12,193 nucleotides of DNA. Source: Ruminococcus sp. Its GTDB lineage: Bacteria; Bacillota; Clostridia; Oscillospirales; Acutalibacteraceae. Below the pieces are notes generated by a model. The model saw only the letters and a program-made list of their open reading frames with translations, did not search any database and was not told the DNA's origin. The position numbers and the translations under genes are program-made. The stretch spans positions 1 through 12,193 of the forward strand of contig JAMPAE010000027.1 in assembly GCA_023667385.1 (NCBI GenBank), written 5' to 3'. Shown here one piece after another: positions 1 to 5,526 of the stretch (the stretch's first letter is position 1; every line of letters begins with the position of its first letter).

Positions 1-1196
1 TCAATCGACATGACGTACTTAACAAAATCAAGGTCACCGAACGGAACACGTGCCTCAAGCGAGTTTACGCTGATGCATCTGTCGGCACGAAGCACGTCAT
101 ACATATAAATCTCACGGATGCGCTTTTCAGCTTCCTTTTGAAACTCGTCAGCCGATGGCGCAAAGTCGGTGTATTTGTAGCCGAAAAGCTCATCGGAAAT
201 TTCACCTGTGAGAAGCACACGTAAATCTGTTTGCTCATGAATCGCCTTGCAAATGAGGTACATACCCATGCTTGCACGAATCGTTGTGATGTCATATGTG
301 CCGAGGATGCTGACAACTTTTTCAAGCGAGGAGATGACGATGTCCTTGTTGATGATGATTTCCTTGTGATCGCTGCCGATGTAATCTGCAACCTCTTTGG
401 CGTATTTCAAGTCGATTGCATCCTCACTCATACCGATTGCGAACGTTTTGATTGGCTTTTTAAGCAGCTTTGCTGCAACGGAGCAAACAAGCGATGAATC
501 AAGTCCGCCGCTGAGCAAAAAGCCAATCGGTGCATCTGAATCAAGGCGCTTTTCAATGCCTGCAACAAGCTTATCGTGAATGTTTTTGCAAATATCATCA
601 AGACTTTCGTCTTTTCTAAAAAAGTCAACCTTTGCAATGTCGCAATAGCAGGTGAACTTTCCGTCGGCATAGTAATGTCCGGGTGGGAACGGCATGACTT
701 TGTCGGTGAGACCAACAAGGTTTTTTGCCTCGCTTGCAAACATCATTGCGCCGCTTTTTGTTTGACCGTAAAACAGCGGACGGATGCCGATTGGGTCACG
801 TGCCGCAATATATGATTTCTTTTTGCCGTCATAGATAACCAGCGCAAACTCAGCATCAAGCATTTTGAACATATCCAGACCGTATTTTTCATACATCGGA
901 AGAAGAATCTCGCAGTCAGAATCGCTTTTGAATGTATATTCCTTTTCAAGCTCCTTTTTGATTGGTCTGAAGCAGTAAATCTCGCCGTTGCAGACAAGGT
1001 AGCTTCCGTGAAGTGAAAACGGCTGCATACCCTCATCGCTCAAGCCCATGATTGCAAGGCGATGGAATCCGAGAATACCGTTTTCGGTTTCGATGATTTT
1101 GGACATATCAGGTCCACGGCTGATGGTTTTGTCGAATCCTTCCTTAAATTCGGGCAGGGCAATTTCTTTACCCTCGCAAGTCATAATTGAACACAT
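1..1196 (-). CDS. asnB: Asparagine synthetase, glutamine-hydrolysing (AsnB), C-terminus cut by window edge
   Basis: Converts aspartate, glutamine and ATP to asparagine, glutamate, AMP and PPi in the cytoplasm. The minus-strand reading is open from ATG at 1196 to the left edge, about 398 codons; I expect roughly 520-550 for the family, so the last quarter or so is missing. The protein begins Met-Cys-Ser-Ile, giving the N-terminal nucleophile Cys2 of class II (PurF-type) glutaminase domains. Glutaminase motifs follow (GFHRLAIMG near 43-51, CNGEIY, ARDPIGIRPL). The synthetase domain carries the PP-loop SGGLDSS at 229-235 and later the LTGEISDELFGY and EARVPFGD motifs typical of AsnB. The ribosome binding site GGAGG lies at 1205-1209, eight bases before the ATG. 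A T-box leader directly upstream indicates control by tRNA-Asn charging. It lies downstream of and collinear with glutamine synthetase. I see no frameshift. Confidence 0.96.
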   Translation of the reverse strand, partial: MCSIMTCEGKEIALPEFKEGFDKTISRGPDMSKIIETENGILGFHRLAIMGLSDEGMQPFSLHGSYLVCNGEIYCFRPIKKELEKEYTFKSDSDCEILLPMYEKYGLDMFKMLDAEFALVIYDGKKKSYIAARDPIGIRPLFYGQTKSGAMMFASEAKNLVGLTDKVMPFPPGHYYADGKFTCYCDIAKVDFFRKDESLDDICKNIHDKLVAGIEKRLDSDAPIGFLLSGGLDSSLVCSVAAKLLKKPIKTFAIGMSEDAIDLKYAKEVADYIGSDHKEIIINKDIVISSLEKVVSILGTYDITTIRASMGMYLICKAIHEQTDLRVLLTGEISDELFGYKYTDFAPSADEFQKEAEKRIREIYMYDVLRADRCISVNSLEARVPFGDLDFVKYVMSI

Positions 1197-1209
1197 AATA
1201 AAAACCTCC

Positions 1210-1256
1210 AAAATAATAGCAGCTACCAATCCTGTTTTTCAGGACGAGTAGCTGCT
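1210..1256 (-). terminator. Intrinsic terminator of the asnB T-box leader
   Basis: The 9-bp outer arms AGCAGCUAC (1248-1256) and GUAGCUGCU (1218-1226) enclose an inner GUCCUG/CAGGAU stem with an A5 loop. The RNA then reads AUUAUUUU, a short, imperfect U tract. The CCUG of the inner stem is also needed by the antiterminator, so the two folds are mutually exclusive. The asnB ribosome binding site (1205-1209) starts one base after the U tract, so a translational contribution cannot be excluded. Confidence 0.88.
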
Positions 1257-1495
1257 GCCCGTGGTGCCACCTGAATTGGATCTGCAACAGACCCCACTTT
1301 CACTTCAATCCGAGGAATCCCCCCTGATTAAAACTATTTCTTTAACGCAGAAAATACGACGCACCTAATTGCTTCAATGAAGTTTTCAGTTTGCGGCTCA
1401 AAAGTGTTATTCACGTCGGATTTTTATGAGGTTCACACTGTCCCTCACTCACTGCAAAAAACTTGCCGATGCTACTTGTCTTTGTCACAGCCTTT
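1210..1495 (-). promoter_or_regulatory. T-box riboswitch, probably tRNA-Asn responsive, controlling asnB
   Basis: Reading the minus strand 5' to 3', stem I starts near 1494 (GGCU pairing with AGCC; CAUCGG pairing with CCGACG). It contains the AGUA element (1472-1477) and a GUGUGAAC apical motif (1431-1438). The specifier region reads GUGAAU-AAC-ACUUUUGAGCC, putting codon AAC (Asn) at 1406-1408; the alternative in-register triplet is UAA, which cannot be a specifier. A stem III hairpin, GGGUCUG-UUG-CAGAUCC, precedes the antiterminator. The antiterminator is canonical: UUCAGG (1270-1275) pairs with CCUGAA (1238-1243), with bulge UGGCACC at 1263-1269. UGGC would pair with a GCCA 3' end, and G is the discriminator base of bacterial tRNA-Asn, which supports the Asn call and argues against His (C) or Ile (A). 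Uncharged tRNA-Asn should favour antitermination and asnB expression. Confidence 0.93.
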
Positions 1496-1535
1496 AGGTT
1501 TATTGTGTCGGGTATATTACCCTGTTGATTTAGTT

Positions 1536-1568
1536 GGTTGCCCATGTTTGCTTGCCGTATGGGCAACC
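1536..1568. repeat. 10-bp perfect inverted repeat between glnN stop and asnB T-box
   Basis: GGTTGCCCAT (1536-1545) and ATGGGCAACC (1559-1568) are exact inverted copies around a 13-base loop. In the minus-strand RNA the loop carries a second GGCAA that could pair with UUGCC of the 5' arm, so two alternative hairpins are possible. No U tract follows on either strand, so it is not an ordinary intrinsic terminator. It may cap the 3' end of the glnN transcript or lie at the start of the asnB leader. I found no convincing sigma-A promoter for asnB in 1500-1613, so readthrough from glnN is possible. The rest of this gap holds only the T-box. Confidence 0.6.
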
Positions 1569-1613
1569 ATGAAGAGATAAATATATGAAAAGCATATGAG
1601 AGTGGAAATCAAA

Positions 1614-3710
1614 TTATCTTACGCTGAACAGCAGGTCGCCATATGATGGATAGGGCCAGAATTCTGCCGATGTGCATTCTTCAGCTTCGTCAACAGAAGC
1701 ACGAAGGTCATCCATTGCAACAAGAAGAACATCATGGCTGAAGCGTGAAAGAGCCTGAGCATCTTCCATTGCTTCTGATTCAGCAGTAATTTCTTTGAGC
1801 TTCATCAGCTTGCTGTAAATTTCGGCGCTGAGTTTTGAAAGCTTTTCAATTGCGGCTTCTTCATAAGCACATGAAACGCCTGCGAATGCGGCTTTCTTTG
1901 AAAGTACCGTGTCGCTGAGTTGTTTTACATAAGCGCTGATTGCAGGAAGAATGTCTTTGCTTGCCATGTCAATCATTGTGAGAGCTTCAATGTGGATGTG
2001 CTTGTTATATGTTTCAAAGTGAATTTCATGTCTTGCATAAAGCTCGGACTCTGTGAAAACTTTGTGCGATGTATAAAGTTTAACGTTCTTCTCATCAACG
2101 AAGTGGGGCAGGGCGTCGGGAGTTGATTTGAGGTTGAGCAGCCCTCTTTTTGTGGTTGCTTCCTCAATCCAAGCATCGTCATAGCCGTTTCCGTTGAAGA
2201 TGATGTTTTTGTTTTCCGTGATTGTTTTCTTGATCAGTGCATGAAGTGCAGTGCTGAAATCTTCAGCACCCTCAAGCTCATCAGCAAACTGTTTGAGTAC
2301 CTCAGCAACCGAAGTGTTGAGAACAATGTTTGTGCCTGCGATTGATGACTGTGAGCCAAGCATACGGAATTCAAACTTGTTTCCGGTGAAAGCAAACGGT
2401 GAAGTACGGTTTCTGTCAGTTGTGTCTTTCGGGAACTTCGGAAGAACATGAACGCCGACTCTCAAAAGTTCTTTTTCTTTCGGGTCATATGCAGTATCGC
2501 TTTCGATTGTTTCAAGGATTTCTGTCAGCTCAGTGCCAAGGAAAATTGAAATTACAGCCGGCGGAGCTTCGTTTGCGCCGAGTCTGTGATCGTTTGATGC
2601 AGATGCAACGCTGATTCTGAGAAGATCCTGATAGTCGTTAACCGCCTTGATAACAGCGCAAAGGAAAAGCAAAAACTGAGCATTTTCATATGGGGTTTCG
2701 CCCGGCTCAAGCAGGTTCACGCCGGTGTTGGTTGACATTGACCAGTTGTTGTGCTTACCGCTTCCGTTAACGCCTGCAAACGGCTTTTCATGAAGCAAGC
2801 AAACAAGACCGTGTTTTTGAGCAACCTTTTTCATGATTTCCATTGTGAGCTGATTGTGATCAGTTGCAATGTTTGTGGTTGCAAAAATCGGAGCAAGTTC
2901 ATGCTGCGCAGGTGCAACCTCATTGTGCTTTGTTTTTGCAAGAATACCGAGCTTCCAAAGTTCTTCGTCAAGCTCTTTCATATATGCAACAACTCTTGTT
3001 TTGATTGAGCCAAAATAATGGTCATCAAGCTCCTGACCTTTCGGAGGTCTTGTGCCGAAAAGGGTTCTGCCTGTATAGAGAAGGTCTTTTCTCTTTTCAT
3101 AAAGAGCTTCGTCAATGAGGAAATATTCCTGCTCAGGACCAACTGTTGTCTTAACCGATGTTACATTTTCGTTGCCAAACAGCTTGAGCACACGCATGGC
3201 CTGCTTATTGATTGCTTCCATTGAACGAAGAAGCGGAGTTTTTTTGTCAAGTGCTTCACCGCCATATGAGCAGAAAGCAGTTGGAATGCAGAGAGTGCCA
3301 TCTTTAATGAATGCATATGAGGTTGGATCCCATGCAGTGTAGCCTCTGGCTTCAAAGGTTGCACGCAAACCGCCTGACGGGAAAGATGATGCATCCGGTT
3401 CACCTCTGACAAGCTCTTTGCCCGAAAATTCCATGATTACTGTTCCGTCAGATGTTGGAGAAATGAAGCTGTCATGCTTTTCGGCGGTGATGCCTGTCAT
3501 CGGCTGGAACCAGTGAGTGAAGTGAGTTGCGCCTTTTTCAATTGCCCAGTTTTTCATTGCATTTGCAACAACGTTTGCAACGGCAAGGTCAAGGTGCTTT
3601 CCGTCCTCAATGGTTTTCATCAGTGATTTGTAGGTTTCCTTCGGCAATCTTTCTTTCATGGTTGCGTTGTCAAAAACCATGCTGCCGAAAAGTTCAGGTA
3701 TACTGCTCAT
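1614..3710 (-). CDS. glnN: Glutamine synthetase type III (GSIII)
   Basis: Makes glutamine from glutamate, ammonia and ATP, the entry step of ammonium assimilation. At 698 residues it matches the large GSIII class (about 700 residues) rather than GSI (about 450). Visible catalytic-fold motifs are GPEQEYFLID (191-200, metal-binding Glu strand), EVAPAQHELAPIF (264-276), VNGSGKHNNWSMS (314-326, ATP/glutamate loop), RLGANEAPP (376-384, a GSIII hallmark), and RNRTSPFAFTGNKFEFRMLG (433-452, with the substrate-binding Arg residues). The C-terminal 200 residues are helical and charged, as expected of GSIII. The start at 3710 is supported by AGGAG at 3719-3723, eight bases upstream. It has its own promoter (3796-3823) and a leader hairpin. 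It lies upstream of asnB on the same strand, which uses its product. The frame is intact. Confidence 0.97.
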   Translation of the reverse strand: MSSIPELFGSMVFDNATMKERLPKETYKSLMKTIEDGKHLDLAVANVVANAMKNWAIEKGATHFTHWFQPMTGITAEKHDSFISPTSDGTVIMEFSGKELVRGEPDASSFPSGGLRATFEARGYTAWDPTSYAFIKDGTLCIPTAFCSYGGEALDKKTPLLRSMEAINKQAMRVLKLFGNENVTSVKTTVGPEQEYFLIDEALYEKRKDLLYTGRTLFGTRPPKGQELDDHYFGSIKTRVVAYMKELDEELWKLGILAKTKHNEVAPAQHELAPIFATTNIATDHNQLTMEIMKKVAQKHGLVCLLHEKPFAGVNGSGKHNNWSMSTNTGVNLLEPGETPYENAQFLLFLCAVIKAVNDYQDLLRISVASASNDHRLGANEAPPAVISIFLGTELTEILETIESDTAYDPKEKELLRVGVHVLPKFPKDTTDRNRTSPFAFTGNKFEFRMLGSQSSIAGTNIVLNTSVAEVLKQFADELEGAEDFSTALHALIKKTITENKNIIFNGNGYDDAWIEEATTKRGLLNLKSTPDALPHFVDEKNVKLYTSHKVFTESELYARHEIHFETYNKHIHIEALTMIDMASKDILPAISAYVKQLSDTVLSKKAAFAGVSCAYEEAAIEKLSKLSAEIYSKLMKLKEITAESEAMEDAQALSRFSHDVLLVAMDDLRASVDEAEECTSAEFWPYPSYGDLLFSVR

Positions 3711-3743
3711 AGCTTTATCTCCTTACTGTTTTGTTACAAAAAT

Positions 3744-3784
3744 AAAAAATGACAAAGAACACCCGCAGGTGACGTCCTTGTCAT
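3744..3784 (-). terminator. Hairpin plus U tract in the glnN leader (possible attenuator)
   Basis: In the minus-strand RNA, AUGACAA (3778-3784) pairs with UUGUCAU (3749-3755). An inner CACC-UGCG-GGUG stem is closed by a UNCG-type tetraloop, and U6 then A-U5 follow. By form this is an intrinsic terminator, placed within about 5 nt of the predicted transcription start and about 20 nt before the glnN ribosome binding site. The leader ahead of it is too short for a competing RNA antiterminator. If regulated, it would need a protein or a pairing partner downstream; alternatively it is a 5' stabilising hairpin. Confidence 0.7.
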
Positions 3785-3795
3785 CTATGCTCTTA

Positions 3796-3823
3796 ATTAT
3801 ACGCATAAAAATAAATTTGTCAA
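3796..3823 (-). promoter_or_regulatory. glnN: Sigma-A promoter of glnN
   Basis: On the minus strand a perfect TTGACA (3818-3823) and a perfect TATAAT (3796-3801) are separated by 16 bp. The predicted start is near 3788-3790, giving a leader of about 80 nt. Both hexamers match consensus, so the basal promoter should be strong and control probably comes from the repeats or the leader hairpin. Confidence 0.9.
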
Positions 3824-3841
3824 CAGTTTGCATAAAAATAA
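3803..3841 (-). repeat. 12-bp direct repeat embedded in the glnN promoter
   Basis: TTATTTTTATGC on the minus strand occurs twice, at 3803-3814 (in the -10/-35 spacer) and 3830-3841 (just upstream of -35). The copies are identical over 12 bases, with a 27-bp period. The placement suits an operator for a repressor or activator of glnN, but the repeat is AT-rich and could be chance. No known nitrogen-regulator consensus is obvious to me. Confidence 0.5.
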
Positions 3842-3990
3842 CAATCACGATTTGTACAACATTTCTGCAAAAGAGGGAAGCTTCTTTGTGCAAAAGTCGC
3901 AAAACGTTGATTTTTGGTGTTCAATTTGCTGATTTTTAACGTCGTTACACACGAAGCTTACTCGTTCCACAGGGTACCGCCCAAAAGAGG
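3842..3990. other. Non-coding spacer upstream of glnN promoter, no gene seen
   Basis: Together with the glnN leader and the padR terminator, this fills the roughly 350-base gap between glnN and padR. I see no credible coding sequence with a ribosome binding site on either strand. There is an imperfect inverted repeat around GAAGCTTC (about 3867-3892) and two short GATTTTT repeats. None of these can be assigned a role. Confidence 0.5.
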
Positions 3991-4021
3991 CAAAAAATAA
4001 ACATCGCCTTTGAAGCGATGC
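3991..4021 (-). terminator. Intrinsic terminator downstream of padR
   Basis: In the minus-strand RNA, CAUCGC (4015-4020) pairs with GCGAUG (4002-4007) across a 7-nt loop. UUUAUUUUUU (3992-4001) follows. It lies about 36 bases after the padR stop codon, so it ends that transcript and insulates glnN from it. Confidence 0.85.
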
Positions 4022-4056
4022 TTATTCTTACCCAATTTGTGTTTTCAACAATGAAC

Positions 4057-4386
4057 TTAAACGTCCTCTTGAAGGATGCCCTTGACGCCGTCAGCGATTT
4101 TCTTGTATTCATCGAGAAGCTCGCCGTAATATTTAACGCCGCTTTCTTCAAGGTGATAGTACTTTCTCAGGCGCTTGTTAACAATTTCGTTTCTCTCGGT
4201 TACATAGCCGCTTTCAACGAAGCGATACATAATCGGATAGAGGCTGCCAAGCGGCAAAACAAATCTGTTTCCGCTCTGAGCAGAAAGCTCCTGAACGATT
4301 TGATAGCCGTACATATCCTCTTTTTTGAGAATGCAAAGAATAACAAGCTCCGCTGTTCCACGTTTAAGATTTTCTGTGTTTACCAT
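4057..4386 (-). CDS. PadR-family transcriptional regulator
   Basis: A cytoplasmic winged-helix DNA-binding protein of 109 residues, the usual length of the short PadR (subfamily 2) class. Family features: LKRGTAELVILCILKKED (7-24) at the start of the winged helix; MYGYQIVQEL (25-34); the recognition-helix region with GSLYPIMYRFVESGYV (47-62); the basic wing with KRLRKYYHLEESG (71-83); and a C-terminal dimerisation helix. The start at 4386 has AAAGGA at about 4397-4402 upstream. It is monocistronic with its own promoter and terminator, and divergent from the NEAT/ABC/ECF operon. PadR genes usually repress themselves and an adjacent transporter operon, so control of the neighbouring operon is the natural inference. 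The effector is unknown; a metal, heme or porphyrin would fit the context. Confidence 0.93.
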   Translation of the reverse strand: MVNTENLKRGTAELVILCILKKEDMYGYQIVQELSAQSGNRFVLPLGSLYPIMYRFVESGYVTERNEIVNKRLRKYYHLEESGVKYYGELLDEYKKIADGVKGILQEDV

Positions 4387-4424
4387 AACAATAAAATCCT
4401 TTCACAATAATATAAGGTACTAAT

Positions 4425-4453
4425 AATATATCATATATGAAACAGTATGTCAA
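4425..4453 (-). promoter_or_regulatory. padR promoter with palindrome in the spacer
   Basis: The minus strand has TTGACA (4448-4453), a 17-bp spacer and TATATT (4425-4430), with an extended TG at the end of the spacer. The spacer contains the perfect 10-bp palindrome TCATATATGA (4431-4440), a plausible autoregulatory site. The transcription start should be near 4415-4420. Confidence 0.75.
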
Positions 4454-4466
4454 TAATGAAACTTGA

Positions 4467-4525
4467 GAATATGCATAATTTTGCATTAAATATTCACAAG
4501 TTGTTAATGGAATATGAATAATTTT
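4467..4525. repeat. Paired AT-rich motifs between the divergent promoters
   Basis: GAATATGCATAATTTT (4467-4482) and GAATATGAATAATTTT (4510-4525) are direct repeats matching at 15 of 16 bases, with a 43-bp period. The first copy also forms an inverted repeat, ATGCA (4471-4475) with TGCAT (4482-4486), extended by AATAT and ATATT outer arms. TATGCA-N6-TGCATT resembles the partial palindrome bound by the PadR-family regulator AphA. They sit upstream of both -35 elements, where a regulator could act on both promoters. Confidence 0.5.
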
Positions 4526-4536
4526 AACAGAAATAG

Positions 4537-4565
4537 TTGACTTTTATTTTCTTTTAGTATATACT
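4537..4565 (+). promoter_or_regulatory. Promoter of the NEAT/ABC/ECF operon
   Basis: TTGACT (4537-4542), a 17-bp spacer and TATACT (4560-4565) make a good sigma-A promoter. The predicted start is near 4571-4573, exactly where the first AGTTAG repeat begins. The leader is about 140 nt and ends in GAGGAGG (4696-4702), eight bases before the ATG. Confidence 0.82.
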
Positions 4566-4571
4566 TAACCA

Positions 4572-4690
4572 AGTTAGCGGGTGATAACCACCCGTGTATT
4601 TAAAAGCATACAGTTAGCTGATACTAACTTGTATGCATATTTTAAGGAATATAGTTAGTGGATGCTAATTCGAGTTAGTGCTCGCTAATT
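4572..4690. promoter_or_regulatory. Four phased AGTTAG-N6-CTAA(C/T)T operator-like repeats in the operon leader
   Basis: Copies lie at 4572-4589 (AGTTAG-N6-ATAACC, degenerate right half), 4612-4629 (AGTTAG-N6-CTAACT, perfect arms), 4653-4670 and 4673-4690 (both AGTTAG-N6-CTAATT). Start-to-start spacings are 40, 41 and 20 bp, close to whole helical turns. The second copy is extended outward by GCATAC and GTATGC. The 6-base centres differ between copies while the arms are kept, as expected for a dimeric DNA-binding protein. All lie downstream of the promoter, so bound protein would block initiation or elongation. The divergent PadR is the first candidate and an iron-responsive regulator the second. 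RNA hairpins with 6-nt loops are an alternative. Within copy 1, CGGGTG/CACCCG (4578-4594) forms a separate hairpin. Confidence 0.8.
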
Positions 4691-4710
4691 AGACTGAGGA
4701 GGTTTATTTT

Positions 4711-5526
4711 ATGAAAAAAACAGTCAGTATTATGATGGCAATTTGTGTGCTCATGTTTTCATGTGCGTGCGGTGTTTTTGCCGTTTCACTTGAAGAAGGT
4801 CAGCTTTATGAAGTGCCGATTACATTGATCCATGCCGAAAAGGATAAGACTTCAATGGGTGATAAGTATATTTATAACACTGCGCTGATTGAGGTTAAAG
4901 GTGGCAAAAAATATCTGACAATGGTCACAGATTCCGAAGTCAGCAACCTGAACTTCTGGTATTACAACGATGGCTCCGTTGAAGGCGACACAACCGATGC
5001 CGAACACGTGAACGACGTTGAAATTTCAGGAAAAACATATTCAGTCGGTTATCGTTTTCCGCTTTGCGGAGAAGAACAGCTTGTCGGCGTTAAATTTTCT
5101 GCTTCAATCATGCCGATGAAGCCATCAGCAAGGGTAAAGATTGATTATGATAACGCAAAGGCAGTTTCATCCGCTCCAAAGCAGGAAAGCACCGAGCCGT
5201 CGTCCGAAGCTGCAACAACAGAAGTAACAACGGCAGCTTCGGCTCAAACAACAGCCGCAGATACAACATCGCAAACAGTCCCTGCCGAAACAACAGCACC
5301 GCAAACTCAACCTGTAACACAGGAAACCTATAGTCAAACCACACAGCCTGCAAGTGCAGCCGCAATTGCATCTGCTCCTGTCGATGCCTCTGCACAAGGA
5401 TCATCAACCATTGAGGTTTCAATCAATTATCCAACGTTGGTTGTTGTGATGCAGCTTGCAATTCTTGTTTTGGCCGTTATCTTTATTATTCTTGTTTGCA
5501 AAGGAGGAAAAAAGGATAATGATTGA
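4711..5526 (+). CDS. Membrane-anchored NEAT-domain surface protein
   Basis: A 271-residue protein that probably captures heme or iron at the cell surface. Residues 1-24 form a signal peptide (MKK, hydrophobic core, VFA cleavage site before V25). Residues 31-150 look like a single NEAT (near iron transporter) domain: YEVPITLIHAEKDKTSMGDKY resembles strand 1 plus the 3-10 lip helix with S48-M49, followed by NTALIEVKGGKKYLTM and the final strand ARVKIDYD. Where heme-binding NEAT domains usually have YxxxY before that strand, this protein seems to read MKPSA (136-140), so the ligand Tyr would be Met and the second Tyr Ala. Residues 152-232 are a Ser/Thr/Ala/Gln/Pro linker without Lys or Arg, a cell-wall spacer. 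A membrane helix (242-263) and a KGGKKDND tail anchor it; there is no LPXTG sorting motif. It is the first gene of the operon. Confidence 0.88.
   Translation: MKKTVSIMMAICVLMFSCACGVFAVSLEEGQLYEVPITLIHAEKDKTSMGDKYIYNTALIEVKGGKKYLTMVTDSEVSNLNFWYYNDGSVEGDTTDAEHVNDVEISGKTYSVGYRFPLCGEEQLVGVKFSASIMPMKPSARVKIDYDNAKAVSSAPKQESTEPSSEAATTEVTTAASAQTTAADTTSQTVPAETTAPQTQPVTQETYSQTTQPASAAAIASAPVDASAQGSSTIEVSINYPTLVVVMQLAILVLAVIFIILVCKGGKKDND

Noticed and set aside
1404..1412. His (CAC) or Ile (AUA) specifier for the T-box
   Set aside because: CAC and AUA are out of register with the UUUGAG motif, and UGGC predicts discriminator G, not C (His) or A (Ile). The gene is asnB.
1377..1580. Small plus-strand reading frame across the asnB leader
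   Set aside because: It runs antisense through T-box stem I, has no ribosome binding site, and its openness is explained by the structured RNA.
4018..4410. 130-residue plus-strand reading opposite padR
   Set aside because: It is a shadow of the PadR gene, has no family resemblance, and lacks a ribosome binding site.
4572..4690. CRISPR array or ANTAR tandem-hairpin target
   Set aside because: Repeats are only 18 bp, imperfect and unevenly spaced with no unique spacers of constant length. The 6-nt loops do not show the A1/G4 pattern of ANTAR targets in the conserved copies.
4756..4775. Lipoprotein signal in the NEAT protein (FSC at 16-18)
   Set aside because: The residues before Cys18 and Cys20 do not form a proper lipobox, a VFA signal peptidase I site follows at residue 24, and a C-terminal membrane helix already anchors the protein.
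5108..5422. Minus-strand reading frames within the NEAT linker
   Set aside because: Low-complexity Ser/Thr/Ala codons keep the opposite strand open. The Leu/Gln-rich and Cys/Arg-rich products are composition artefacts.
5456..5518. Longer start for the CydD-like ABC gene
   Set aside because: It would overlap the NEAT gene by 71 bases and has no ribosome binding site. The extra residues simply read the NEAT membrane helix in another frame. ATG 5519 has AGGAGG at a workable distance.
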